Assembly: GCA_025465035.1 (NCBI GenBank)
Contig: JAODMH010000182.1
Location: 1-44,539, forward strand
Origin: Microbacteriaceae bacterium
GTDB lineage: Bacteria; Actinomycetota; Actinomycetes; Actinomycetales; Microbacteriaceae
Reading direction: 5' to 3'
DNA: 44,539 bases
The notes beneath the pieces were generated by a model. The model had not been told where the DNA came from. It ran no database searches and was given only the letters and a program-made list of their open reading frames with translations. A program made the translations under genes and the position numbers. Position 1 is the stretch's first letter. Each line of letters begins with the position of its first letter. Below, in pieces: positions 32,748 to 40,193 of the stretch.

Positions 32748-32813
32748 CGCATCGAATTGTCGCAAATCGACCTAAGGCATTGGCGATAGATCGGATTGCG
32801 ACAACTCGATGCG
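32748..32813. repeat. Palindromic intergenic element, copy 1 (after lepA)
   Basis: 23-bp arms at 32748-32770 and 32791-32813 that pair at 20 of 23 positions, with a 20-nt centre. The left arm contains ATTGTCGCAAATCGACC with the two bases beyond it. The same core occurs after dnaJ (copy 2 at 40083-40150), so this is a dispersed element, not just a terminator. Confidence 0.8.
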
Positions 32814-32869
32814 ACGCACCCGCGGAGCACGCGGGAATGTTCCGCCCCCGGAATCGAGTTCAGCATCAC

Positions 32870-34003
32870 ATGAGCGAAAGCGTTCCCGCCGATGCGCAGG
32901 TGGTGGTTGTCGGCGCGGGGCAGGCCGGACTCTCTGTCGCTTTCCATCTGCGACGACTTGGGCTTGTACCCGGTGAAGACTTCGTCATCCTGGATCGCGG
33001 GCCGAGCACCGGCGGTGCCTGGCAATTCCGCTGGGAGTCGCTTCGACTGGGCACCGCCCATCGGGTGAGCGATCTCCCGGGCATGAACGAACTGGGCCTC
33101 AGTTTCGCCACGGCCGACCAGATGCGCGCTGCACGCGACGTCGTGGCCGAGTACTACGAACGGTACGAGCGGCATTTCGCGCTGCGCGTGATTCGACCGG
33201 GCACGGTCGTTGCCGTGACGGAGGGAGCGGATGGCGGACTCGCCGTCCAGACCAGCGGCGGCCCCATCCAGAGCCGGATCCTCGTCAACGCGAGCGGAAC
33301 CTGGGCCACACCATTCCGGCCGTACTACCCCGGCGCGGAGAGTTTTCGAGGCCTGCAGATCACGACGCCCGAGTACCGTGCCGCAGCAGATTTCTCGGGC
33401 AGCCGGGTCGTCGTCGTCGGCGGAGGCACCTCGGCGGTCGGATTCCTGCTCGAGTTGGAGGGCATGGCTGCCTCGACAGTGTGGGTCACCAGGCGTCCCG
33501 TCGAGTTCGCCGACAATCCTCAGGCCGGTATCACTGCGGTGGCCAATCAGGACGCGGCGGCGAGGGAGGGCCTGCCGCTGCCGAGCATCGTTGGTGGCAC
33601 CGGGCTTCCCGCCACCCAGGCAAACCTGACAGGAGTCGAGCGCGGACTCCTGGTCGCACGGCCGATGTTTTCTCGGATCGAGCCCGACGGCGTGCGCTGG
33701 GCGGATGGCACCGTCGAGCCGGCCGATGTGATCATCTGGGCGACCGGTTTTCGCGCCGATCTCGCCCACCTCGCGCCGCTTGACCTGCGCGAGCACGGCG
33801 GCGGCATCCGCGTCGAGAAGGGGAAGGTCACTCGCGATCCGCGCATCTATCTCGCCGGTTATGGCCCGCAGGCCAGCACGATCGGTGCGAACCGCGCCGG
33901 ACGCGCCGTTGCGGTGCAGGTGCTGGACGCACTCGGGAGCGACGGTTGGCTGGCGCCAGCGGAGGCGCCGCCCGTGGCGTCGGCGGCATCCGCCGGCACC
34001 TAA
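32870..34003 (+). CDS. Flavin-dependent NAD(P)H oxidoreductase/monooxygenase
   Basis: 377-aa FAD protein of the flavin-containing monooxygenase / TrkA-like group. FAD site: VVVVGAGQAGLSVAFHL near residue 10; NADPH site: VVVVGGGTSAVGFLLELEG near residue 178; a C-terminal WATGFRADL near 290 matches the family ATG motif. The middle motif of true FMOs (FxGxxxHxxxY) is replaced by FRPYYPGAESFRG, so the reaction is uncertain. The open frame begins at 32780 but its first part reads through the repeat element, so ATG 32870 is chosen; there is no clear Shine-Dalgarno. The TAA overlaps the TAAAGT promoter hexamer of the next gene. Confidence 0.82.
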   Translation: MSESVPADAQVVVVGAGQAGLSVAFHLRRLGLVPGEDFVILDRGPSTGGAWQFRWESLRLGTAHRVSDLPGMNELGLSFATADQMRAARDVVAEYYERYERHFALRVIRPGTVVAVTEGADGGLAVQTSGGPIQSRILVNASGTWATPFRPYYPGAESFRGLQITTPEYRAAADFSGSRVVVVGGGTSAVGFLLELEGMAASTVWVTRRPVEFADNPQAGITAVANQDAAAREGLPLPSIVGGTGLPATQANLTGVERGLLVARPMFSRIEPDGVRWADGTVEPADVIIWATGFRADLAHLAPLDLREHGGGIRVEKGKVTRDPRIYLAGYGPQASTIGANRAGRAVAVQVLDALGSDGWLAPAEAPPVASAASAGT

Positions 34004-34006
34004 AGT
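34001..34006 (+). promoter_or_regulatory. -10 hexamer TAAAGT upstream of the DUF1990 gene
   Basis: TAAAGT, 6 nt, then an ATG at 34013 that begins a 26-codon frame, while the DUF1990 start with its own Shine-Dalgarno lies 44 nt further. The hexamer includes the stop codon of the upstream gene. Confidence 0.5.
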
Positions 34007-34012
34007 GGAGGG

Positions 34013-34093
34013 ATGCGCGGCTTCGTCCATCGCCGCAGCACCCCGAGGAGAGCTAGATGTCGAAGCGACTACCGCTCTGGCAGCGGCCGGTGA
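34013..34093 (+). CDS. Possible leaderless upstream mini-ORF, 26 aa
   Basis: ATG at 34013 sits exactly 6 nt after TAAAGT, the leaderless geometry used by other genes here. It encodes a 26-residue, arginine-rich peptide and stops at 34091-34093, overlapping the first 37 bases of the DUF1990 gene in another frame. If translated it could tune initiation at 34057. It may equally be chance. Confidence 0.25.
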   Translation: MRGFVHRRSTPRRARCRSDYRSGSGR

Positions 34094-34731
34094 CCTACGC
34101 GGCGATCGGCGCGACACAGGCGTCCGACCTCGCCATGCATCCTCCGCCCGGATATCGCCCGTACGAGCGCCGCACGCGCATCGGCCACGGCGACGCGCGT
34201 TGGGACTACGCCTGGACCGAGGTGCTCACCTGGGGCATCCAGCGCAACAGCGGTTTCACGATCGATCTCGCCGAGGCTCCTGCTGCGGTCACCGATCAGA
34301 CCTACGTTCCGGTGGCATTCGACGAGGGCGGCGCTCCGGTCGCGGGAGCGACCACGGCCAGCAACGACGAGACGGTATTCGGGCCGGATGGCGCGGCCTT
34401 CGTCGTCCCAGGCGACACCGCCCGGCTGCGGATTCCCTTCGGGCCGTTTCGCGTCGTCGCTCCGGCGCGGGTCGTGTATGTCGTCGACGAGGCGCGGCGA
34501 AAGGGCTTCGCCTACGGCACGCTCGCTGGTCATCCCGTGAGCGGCGAAGAGGCCTTCATCGTCGAGCAGACGGATGACGGCTCGGTCTGGCTCGAAATCC
34601 GCGCCTTCTCCCGTCCTGCCAACGCGTTCTGGTGGGCGGTGTATCCGGTGCTCAGGATCTCGCAGGCCTTCTACACGAAGCGATACTTCCGGTCGTTGTC
34701 AGGCCCGGTCGAGGCTGGACAGACCGGCTAG
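34057..34731 (+). CDS. DUF1990-family protein
   Basis: 224-aa protein of the DUF1990 family (also found in plants and cyanobacteria), function unknown. Characteristic blocks are WDYAWTEVLTWGIQRNSGF near residue 48, FGPFRVVAPARVVYVVDEARRKGFAYGTLAGHPVSGEEAFIVE near 130-170 and the closing WLEIRAFSRPANAFWWAVYPVLRISQAFYTKRYF. No signal peptide or membrane segment is evident. GAGGAG lies 7 nt before the ATG. It overlaps the convergent HAD phosphatase gene by 33 bp. Confidence 0.85.
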   Translation: MSKRLPLWQRPVTYAAIGATQASDLAMHPPPGYRPYERRTRIGHGDARWDYAWTEVLTWGIQRNSGFTIDLAEAPAAVTDQTYVPVAFDEGGAPVAGATTASNDETVFGPDGAAFVVPGDTARLRIPFGPFRVVAPARVVYVVDEARRKGFAYGTLAGHPVSGEEAFIVEQTDDGSVWLEIRAFSRPANAFWWAVYPVLRISQAFYTKRYFRSLSGPVEAGQTG

Positions 34732-35403
34732 GACCTCGAGCACCTCCGACAGGCCGCCAGCGAGGTCGTCGATCACCAGCACGGCACTCGTCTCGCGCAA
34801 CTCTGCGGCTGAGTAGTGGCCGGTCGCCACGGCGATGAAGGGGATACCCGCGGCATCCGCCCCGATGCCGTCGCCGGGGGTGTCACCGATGATGATGAGC
34901 CGTTGACCGTAGAGTTCTGCCGCGGCGCGAAGCGTGATCTCCGCGCGGACCGGTGCGGTGTCGCCGAAGTAGGAGTGCCGCCAGTCGAAGGCGCCGGGGT
35001 CGAGACCGGCACCCTCCATCTTGTATCGCGTGCGATTGGCCGAGTTGCCGGTGAGCAACGCGTTGACGACGCCCCGGTCGGCGAACGCCTGAAGCGCATC
35101 GACGATGCCCGGTGCGATCTCGCGACGGCTGCCGCCGAGGTGCCGCTCGAGCGACAGTCGATCGAGGTGTACCGAGGCGAGCGAGTGCAGGTCGCGCGGG
35201 AGAGCGTTGGCCTCGAGGGCCTCCCAGATGATCTGGCCGTCGGTCTTGCCGTGCACGCGCGGCACGGGGAACTCCAGCGGTCGGCCGATCGCCAGTTCGA
35301 TCGCCTCGCCGTAGAGGCCGCCGGCGTTGATCCCGTTCCGCAGGAGCGTGCCGTCGACATCCCAGAGGACGTACAGGCGGGGGTCGGGTTCTGGGTCGCT
35401 CAC
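34699..35403 (-). CDS. HAD-family phosphatase (phosphoglycolate-phosphatase-like)
   Basis: 234-aa HAD hydrolase. Motif I is WDVDGTLLRNG near residue 14, motif II LTGNSANRTRYK near 118, and motif IV IIIGDTPGDGIGADAAG near 172, followed by VATGHYSAAEL; the residues between motifs I and II form a helical cap. Likely substrates are small phosphate esters such as phosphoglycolate, but family members vary. The start is GTG 35403, with CAGCAT 6 nt upstream as a near-consensus leaderless -10. The 3' end overlaps DUF1990 by 33 bp on the opposite strand. Confidence 0.87.
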   Translation of the reverse strand: MSDPEPDPRLYVLWDVDGTLLRNGINAGGLYGEAIELAIGRPLEFPVPRVHGKTDGQIIWEALEANALPRDLHSLASVHLDRLSLERHLGGSRREIAPGIVDALQAFADRGVVNALLTGNSANRTRYKMEGAGLDPGAFDWRHSYFGDTAPVRAEITLRAAAELYGQRLIIIGDTPGDGIGADAAGIPFIAVATGHYSAAELRETSAVLVIDDLAGGLSEVLEVLAGLSSLDRA

Positions 35404-35440
35404 AGTTCCATGCTGGCACAGGCGAGCCGCGGCATCCGCC

Positions 35441-35549
35441 CGCCCGTTCGGAAATTCAGGACAATGGACCCGGCCGTCCCGCTTCGACCCGGGAATCCCG
35501 GAGGCGGGGTATCAGCCGTGCGTCGGTTCTCCTGAATTTCCGAAGGGCG
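35441..35549. repeat. About 109-bp inverted-repeat element before hemW
   Basis: Arms TTCGGAAATTCAGGA (35447-35461) and TCCTGAATTTCCGAA (35530-35544) match perfectly; with a one-base bulge the pairing extends outward through CGCCC (35441-35445) and GGGCG (35545-35549). The 68-bp interior has its own GC-rich pairings (CCCGGG...CCCGG, CCCGC...GCGGG). No coding potential. It resembles a small miniature-transposon or REP-type element; no second copy is in the window. Confidence 0.75.
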
Positions 35550-35597
35550 GCACCGAAGCAACCGGCACACAGCGGAGTCTGGGAGAATCGACGGGTC

Positions 35598-36824
35598 ATG
35601 CCAAGCGCACTCCCTCTCGCCGACCCTGCACCGCTCGACGGCCGACTTCCCGGATCCGTCGTGTCGGGAGCCGGAGCCCGCAACTTCGGCGTTTACGTCC
35701 ACGTGCCCTTCTGCCGCGTGCGCTGCGGCTACTGCGACTTCAACACCTACACGGCCGACGAACTGCGCGGCGCCAAGCGCACGGACTATGCCGGACAGGC
35801 GATCGCCGAGGTCGCGATGGCGCGGCGGGTGCTCGAGCAGGCCGGCCTTCCATCGCGAGTGGTCGACACGGTGTTCTTCGGGGGAGGAACCCCGACGATG
35901 CTCCCGGTCACGGATCTCGCCGACATGCTCGCCGCCGTCGTCGGCACCTGGGGCCTCGCCGAGGGAGCCGAGGTGACCACCGAGGCCAACCCCGATTCGG
36001 TGGATGCCGCGTACCTGCAGTCCCTCGCGGACGCGGGCTTCACACGCGTCTCGTTCGGCATGCAGTCCGCGGTGCCGCACGTGCTCGCGACCCTCGAACG
36101 GACTCATGATCCCGAACGGATCCCGCTCGTCGTCGACTGGGCCCGCGCGGCCGGACTCCAGGTCAGCCTCGACCTCATCTATGGGACGCCGGGGGAGTCG
36201 CTCGACGACTGGCATGCATCCCTCGAGCAGGCACTCGCCCAGGAGCCGGATCACCTCTCCGCATACTCGCTCATCGTCGAAGACGGTACCAAGCTTGCGC
36301 GCCAGATCAGGCGTGGCGAGGTCGCCGTCCCCGACGAGGATCTGCAGGCCGACATGTATGAGCTCGCCGACGGGATGCTCGACGTGGCGGGCTATCGCTG
36401 GTACGAGGTCAGCAACTGGTCCCGCTCTGAGGAGTTCGTCTCCCGCCACAACCTCGCCTATTGGCAGGGGCACGACTGGTGGGGCGTCGGCCCGGGCGCG
36501 CACAGCCACGTCGGCGGCGTCCGCTGGTGGAATGTGAAGCACCCGGCCGCCTACGCGGAGCGCATCCTCGCCGGCCAGTCTCCGGCAGCAGGACGCGAAA
36601 CTCTCGACGATGAGACACGGCGCGTCGAGCGGGTTCTCCTGCACACGCGGATCCGTGCGGGCCTGGATGTCGCCGAACTCACGCCGTCCGGCCGCACCGC
36701 CGTTGCCGGGCTCATCGGCGACGGTCTCGTCGACGGCGTCTCCGCACTCGGCGGCACGGTCGAACTGACCCTGCGCGGCCGGCTGCTCGCCGATGCCGTC
36801 GTGCGTCGCCTGCTGGACGAGTAG
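35598..36824 (+). CDS. hemW: HemW-type radical SAM protein (heme chaperone)
   Basis: 408-aa radical SAM enzyme related to coproporphyrinogen dehydrogenase. The [4Fe-4S] ligands are C39, C43 and C46 (FCRVRCGYCDF). The SAM-binding FFGGGTPTML follows near residue 98. The HNxxYW heme-binding motif RHNLAYWQGHDWWGVGPGAHS near residue 285 identifies HemW, which delivers heme to membrane proteins, rather than the HemN enzyme. It lies in the conserved lepA-hemW-hrcA-dnaJ neighbourhood. The N-terminus to residue 28 is variable, so the exact start is less sure; no TANNNT hexamer at 6 nt. Confidence 0.92.
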   Translation: MPSALPLADPAPLDGRLPGSVVSGAGARNFGVYVHVPFCRVRCGYCDFNTYTADELRGAKRTDYAGQAIAEVAMARRVLEQAGLPSRVVDTVFFGGGTPTMLPVTDLADMLAAVVGTWGLAEGAEVTTEANPDSVDAAYLQSLADAGFTRVSFGMQSAVPHVLATLERTHDPERIPLVVDWARAAGLQVSLDLIYGTPGESLDDWHASLEQALAQEPDHLSAYSLIVEDGTKLARQIRRGEVAVPDEDLQADMYELADGMLDVAGYRWYEVSNWSRSEEFVSRHNLAYWQGHDWWGVGPGAHSHVGGVRWWNVKHPAAYAERILAGQSPAAGRETLDDETRRVERVLLHTRIRAGLDVAELTPSGRTAVAGLIGDGLVDGVSALGGTVELTLRGRLLADAVVRRLLDE

Positions 36825-36829
36825 CGCTC

Positions 36830-37207
36830 TTACGCGGTGATGAACCGGATGGCCAGCGGGTACACGTAGGTCTCTCCGCGGTTGGCCGCGACGGCCGCGA
36901 TGATGCTGAACACGATGTTGAGCACCGCGACGACGAGCAGCACAAGGAAACCGACGAAGAACCAGCTCGTGAAGATTCCGACGATATTGCCGAGCAGCAC
37001 GGTCAGCTGGAAGTTGAGCGCCGTCGTGGTGTGATCACGGATGAGCGGCCCACGATCCTTGAGCAGCAGGTAGCCGACAAGTGCCGGGAGGAAATCAAGG
37101 AAGATGCCGCCGATATGAATGAGCGTCGCCCACAGTTTCTCGTCGCCCGGTCTGAGCGGTTGCACGGTCTGGTCGGGGCTGGCGGGCGGTGGCGTGGTTT
37201 CAGACAT
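36830..37207 (-). CDS. DUF4870-family membrane protein (first)
   Basis: 125-aa protein: a Pro/Thr-rich N-terminus to residue 20, then three hydrophobic segments (about 25-48, 65-88, 90-112). The patterns DEKLWATLIHIGGIFLDFLPALVGYLLLKDRGP and HTTTALNFQLT match DUF4870 (Tic20-like fold); function unknown. It is a paralogue of the next gene upstream, 63 bp away, but a terminator hairpin separates them. TTTAAT lies exactly 6 nt before the ATG, so it may have its own leaderless promoter. Confidence 0.82.
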   Translation of the reverse strand: MSETTPPPASPDQTVQPLRPGDEKLWATLIHIGGIFLDFLPALVGYLLLKDRGPLIRDHTTTALNFQLTVLLGNIVGIFTSWFFVGFLVLLVVAVLNIVFSIIAAVAANRGETYVYPLAIRFITA

Positions 37208-37213
37208 GAGGCT

Positions 37214-37249
37214 ATTAAAGCAAGAAGCCCGGGAAGAGTGTTCCCGGGC
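37214..37249 (-). terminator. Rho-independent terminator between the two DUF4870 genes
   Basis: Stem GCCCGGGAA / TTCCCGGGC (37227-37235 and 37241-37249) with a 5-nt loop, followed on the minus strand by the T-rich tail TTCTTGCTTTAAT. It ends the 37271-37672 transcript. The TTTAAT of its tail (37219-37214) is also 6 nt before the next gene's ATG and could be its -10. Confidence 0.8.
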
Positions 37250-37270
37250 CTCCCGCGCGACGGATGCGGA

Positions 37271-37672
37271 CTACTTGATCCAGCGGATGTTCACCGGGTA
37301 ACGGTAGCTGCCACCGGCGTTGACCTTCACGCCGCCGAGGATCGCGAAGATGATGTTCACGATGATGACTGCCCAGTACACGATTCCCGCCAGCAGGGCG
37401 ATGATCCAGCCGACGAACGGGATGAATCCGAAAATGATCTGCACGATGAACAGGATGATGAGGGCGCCGACGACGTTGATGGTCCAGTTCAGGGCTTCCT
37501 TGCCCTCAACCTTGGTGCGCGCCCCGCGGGGACCGAAGACCAGATAGATGATGAGCGCCGGGATCAGCAGGATGATATTGAGGAAGTGCGCGAGCGATGC
37601 CCAGAGCTTGTCGTCGGTTTCGCTGAGAGGAGTTGCGGGCTGAGGTGCCGCGGCCGGTGTTGGATCAGTCAT
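37271..37672 (-). CDS. DUF4870-family membrane protein (second)
   Basis: 133-aa paralogue of the gene at 36830: Pro/Ala-rich N-terminus, DDKLWASLAHFLNIILLIPALIIYLVFGPRG, then VEGKEALNWTINVVGALIILF and a third hydrophobic part ending GGSYRYPVNIRWIK. Three hydrophobic segments. Function unknown. A Shine-Dalgarno GAAAGG lies 10 nt before the ATG. Divergent from hrcA across a 200-bp gap. A strong terminator follows it. Confidence 0.82.
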   Translation of the reverse strand: MTDPTPAAAPQPATPLSETDDKLWASLAHFLNIILLIPALIIYLVFGPRGARTKVEGKEALNWTINVVGALIILFIVQIIFGFIPFVGWIIALLAGIVYWAVIIVNIIFAILGGVKVNAGGSYRYPVNIRWIK

Positions 37673-37822
37673 GTGCGTTGCCTTTCAGATGGGCGATTCG
37701 GTTCTACCAGAAGAAAGAGCTCGAATGCATGTGACCCCCGTTTGCGGGCGGTCGACAAGCTCATGCATAAGCTACTGCCCCATTCACTCCGCGTGCAATG
37801 CCTTCCTTCGTCCGGGTCACGA

Positions 37823-37854
37823 TACAATTGGCAGTCCGACGTGCCGAGTGCCAA
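37823..37854 (+). promoter_or_regulatory. hrcA promoter with CIRCE-type operator
   Basis: TTGGCAGTC-N9-GAGTGCCAA (37828-37854) matches the CIRCE layout TTAGCACTC-N9-GAGTGCTAA; the arms pair at 8 of 9 positions. TACAAT (37823-37828) overlaps its first base and is a good -10. HrcA would bind here and repress its own operon. Confidence 0.8.
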
Positions 37855-37872
37855 GACCGGAGGTGATGGCGA

Positions 37873-38895
37873 ATGGTCACTGAACGTGGCCTCGATGTGC
37901 TTCGCGTCATCGTGCAGGATTACGTCGCCTCCCGCGAACCGGTGGGCTCGAAGTCGATTGTCGACCGCCATTCTTTCGCCGTGTCCGCTGCGACGATCCG
38001 CAATGACATGGCTCTTCTCGAAGAAGAGGAATTGATCGCGGCGCCGCACACCTCATCCGGCCGCATTCCCACCGACAAGGGCTACCGTGTCTTCGTCAAC
38101 CAGCTCGCCGACCTACGCCCGCTCTCGGCGGCTCAGCGCACCGCCATCGAGACGTTTCTCGGGCAGTCGGCCGACCTCGATGAGGTTCTTGGCCGCACGG
38201 TGCGCCTGCTTTCGCAGCTGACGCATCAGGTCGCTCTTGTGCAGTACCCGTCGCTCACGCGTTCGCGGATCCGCCATGTCGAACTCGTGCGGCTCACCGC
38301 CACGCGGATGATGACGGTGCTGATCACCGACGCCGGCCAGGTCGAGCAGCGACTGATCGATGTGACTCCCGGGCTGGATGAGGAGTTTCTCGCGCAGCTG
38401 AGGACGAAACTCAATGCCTCCATCGGGGGTCTCGCCCTCGCCGACGCGGCAGAGCGGCTCGCGACCATCGCGGACCAGTTCACGGCGGAACATGCCTCGG
38501 CAGTGAAGCAGATCGCGACCGCTCTCATCGATCAGGTGCTCGCGCATCGCCAGGACAAGCTCGTCATGGCTGGCACCGCCAACCTGGTGCGCACCGAGGA
38601 TGATTTCACCGGTAGCATCTACCCGGTGCTCGAGGCGATCGAGGAACAGGTCACCCTGTTGCGGCTGTTCGGCGAGATGGAGCCGGACCAGAACGGGTTC
38701 TCCGTGAGTATCGGCAGCGACAATGCGTCATTCGGTCTCGGGGAGACCTCCGTGCTCACCACCGGCTACACCGCATCCGGCAGCGAGGTTTCGCGGCTGG
38801 GAGTCATCGGGCCGACCCGGATGGACTACTCGAACAACATCGCCGCCGTGCGGGCCGTCGCACGATACCTGTCGCGCCTGCTCGGCGAAAACTGA
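37873..38895 (+). CDS. hrcA: Heat-inducible transcription repressor HrcA
   Basis: 340-aa repressor of class I heat-shock genes. The N-terminal winged helix (residues 1-75, [61 protein letters not shown]) is followed by the GAF-like and inserted dimerisation domains. An almost ideal Shine-Dalgarno GGAGGTGA ends 6 nt before ATG 37873. The CIRCE-type operator overlaps its promoter. It is followed by dnaJ after 46 bp, with an intercistronic hairpin. Confidence 0.95.
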   Translation: MVTERGLDVLRVIVQDYVASREPVGSKSIVDRHSFAVSAATIRNDMALLEEEELIAAPHTSSGRIPTDKGYRVFVNQLADLRPLSAAQRTAIETFLGQSADLDEVLGRTVRLLSQLTHQVALVQYPSLTRSRIRHVELVRLTATRMMTVLITDAGQVEQRLIDVTPGLDEEFLAQLRTKLNASIGGLALADAAERLATIADQFTAEHASAVKQIATALIDQVLAHRQDKLVMAGTANLVRTEDDFTGSIYPVLEAIEEQVTLLRLFGEMEPDQNGFSVSIGSDNASFGLGETSVLTTGYTASGSEVSRLGVIGPTRMDYSNNIAAVRAVARYLSRLLGEN

Positions 38896-38904
38896 CATCG
38901 CTGC

Positions 38905-38929
38905 CGCCGACGACAGTAGGTCGTCGGCG
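38905..38929 (+). promoter_or_regulatory. Hairpin between hrcA and dnaJ
   Basis: GCCGACGAC (38906-38914), loop AGTAG, GTCGTCGGC (38920-38928), plus one closing C-G pair: a 10-bp perfect stem just after the hrcA stop and 12 bp before the dnaJ start. It could lower read-through or stabilise the dnaJ message. No T-run. Confidence 0.6.
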
Positions 38930-38941
38930 AGCGCAGCGGAA

Positions 38942-40060
38942 ATGGATACTAATTTGGCTGACCACTACGAAGTACTCGGCGTCGACCGCGATGCGACGAC
39001 GGACGAGATCAAGAAGGCGTACCGGCGCCTGGCACGGGAGCTGCATCCCGATGTGAATCCCGGGGCCGAGGCATCCGAACAGTTCAAGCTGGTGACGCAC
39101 GCCTATGATGTGCTCTCCGACCCGCAGCAGCGGCAGCAGTACGATCTCGGCCCGCAGACCGGATTCGGCGGAGGCGGCGGCGGCAACTTCGGCGGTTTCG
39201 GCGACATCTTCGAGACCTTTTTCGGGGGTGGACAGAGCCGCGGGCCCCGGTCTCGCCGGGAGCGCGGCCAGGACGCCCTCGTGCGGGTGGAGGTGGATCT
39301 CGATGAGATCATCTTCGGCACCAAGCGCGAGGTCGAGGTCGATACGGCAGTGCTGTGTGAGACCTGCCACGGATCGTGCTGCGCGCCGGGCACCCAGCCG
39401 GTCACCTGCGACATCTGCCACGGCACAGGGCAGATTCAGCGTGCGGTGCGCAGTCTCCTCGGCAATGTAATGACATCGAGTCCCTGCGGCACCTGCCGAG
39501 GCTACGGCACGGTCATCCCGAACCCCTGCCCGACCTGCCAGGGCCAGGGTCGGGTGCGCGCCCGCCGCAGCATCCCCGTCGACATTCCCGCCGGCGTCGA
39601 CACCGGCCTGCGTCTGCAGCTCCCCAACCAGGGCGAGGTCGGGCCGGCCGGCGGTACCGCTGGCGACCTCTACCTCGAGATCAAGGTGCGCCACCACGAG
39701 GTCTTCAGCCGCAACGGGGACGACCTGCTGGCAACCCTCGAAGTACAGATGACGGATGCCATCCTCGGCACGAAGACCGTCCTCAAGACATTGGATGGCG
39801 AGGTCGCGGTCGAGATCAGGCCGGGCACGCAGAGCGCAGAGGTCATCACGGTCAAGGACCGCGGCGTCACCCACCTCCGCGGAAGCGGACGCGGCGACCT
39901 CAAGATCGGCGTCCAGGTGACGACGCCGACCAAGCTCAGTCACAAGGAGCAGGAGCTCATCAAGCAGTTCGCCGGTTCCCACCGGGCGGCGGCCCCATCG
40001 CTTACCCACTTCCAGCAGGGCCTGTTCCAGAAGCTGCGCGACCGCTTCCTCAACATCTAA
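38942..40060 (+). CDS. dnaJ: Chaperone DnaJ (actinobacterial DnaJ2 type)
   Basis: 372-aa Hsp40 co-chaperone. The J domain has HPD at residues 35-37; a Gly/Phe linker ([22 protein letters not shown]) spans about 75-100; the zinc region begins at C139 with four CxxCxGxG-like repeats; two beta domains follow. The first repeat reads CETCHGSC-C: the final Gly is replaced by Cys146. The start ATG 38942 gives a short [14 protein letters not shown]; a TTG at 38954 (starting [10 protein letters not shown]) is a possible alternative. Second gene of the hrcA operon and the typical neighbour of rsmE. Confidence 0.94.
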   Translation: MDTNLADHYEVLGVDRDATTDEIKKAYRRLARELHPDVNPGAEASEQFKLVTHAYDVLSDPQQRQQYDLGPQTGFGGGGGGNFGGFGDIFETFFGGGQSRGPRSRRERGQDALVRVEVDLDEIIFGTKREVEVDTAVLCETCHGSCCAPGTQPVTCDICHGTGQIQRAVRSLLGNVMTSSPCGTCRGYGTVIPNPCPTCQGQGRVRARRSIPVDIPAGVDTGLRLQLPNQGEVGPAGGTAGDLYLEIKVRHHEVFSRNGDDLLATLEVQMTDAILGTKTVLKTLDGEVAVEIRPGTQSAEVITVKDRGVTHLRGSGRGDLKIGVQVTTPTKLSHKEQELIKQFAGSHRAAAPSLTHFQQGLFQKLRDRFLNI

Positions 40061-40082
40061 CATCCGGTCGGCATTGCCGCAT

Positions 40083-40150
40083 CACCCTCGAGTTGTCGCA
40101 AATCGACCTTCCTGGCGCGGTCGAGGTCGATTTGCGACAACTCGAGGGTG
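40083..40150. repeat. Palindromic intergenic element, copy 2 (after dnaJ)
   Basis: Perfect 26-bp arms at 40083-40108 and 40125-40150, 16-nt centre; a one-base bulge extends the pairing through GCATC / GGATGC. The core TTGTCGCAAATCGACC matches copy 1 after lepA. It lies between dnaJ and rsmE and may act as a terminator or a REP element. Confidence 0.85.
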
Positions 40151-40193
40151 GATGCGCGTCACAACCGGACACGGGATCTGACAGAGTGATGCC

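Noticed and set aside
30438-32765. 775-codon open frame on the minus strand antisense to lepA
   Set aside because: High-GC codon bias produces long antisense frames. It is Asp/Arg/His-rich without any recognisable domain, while lepA on the plus strand is unmistakable.
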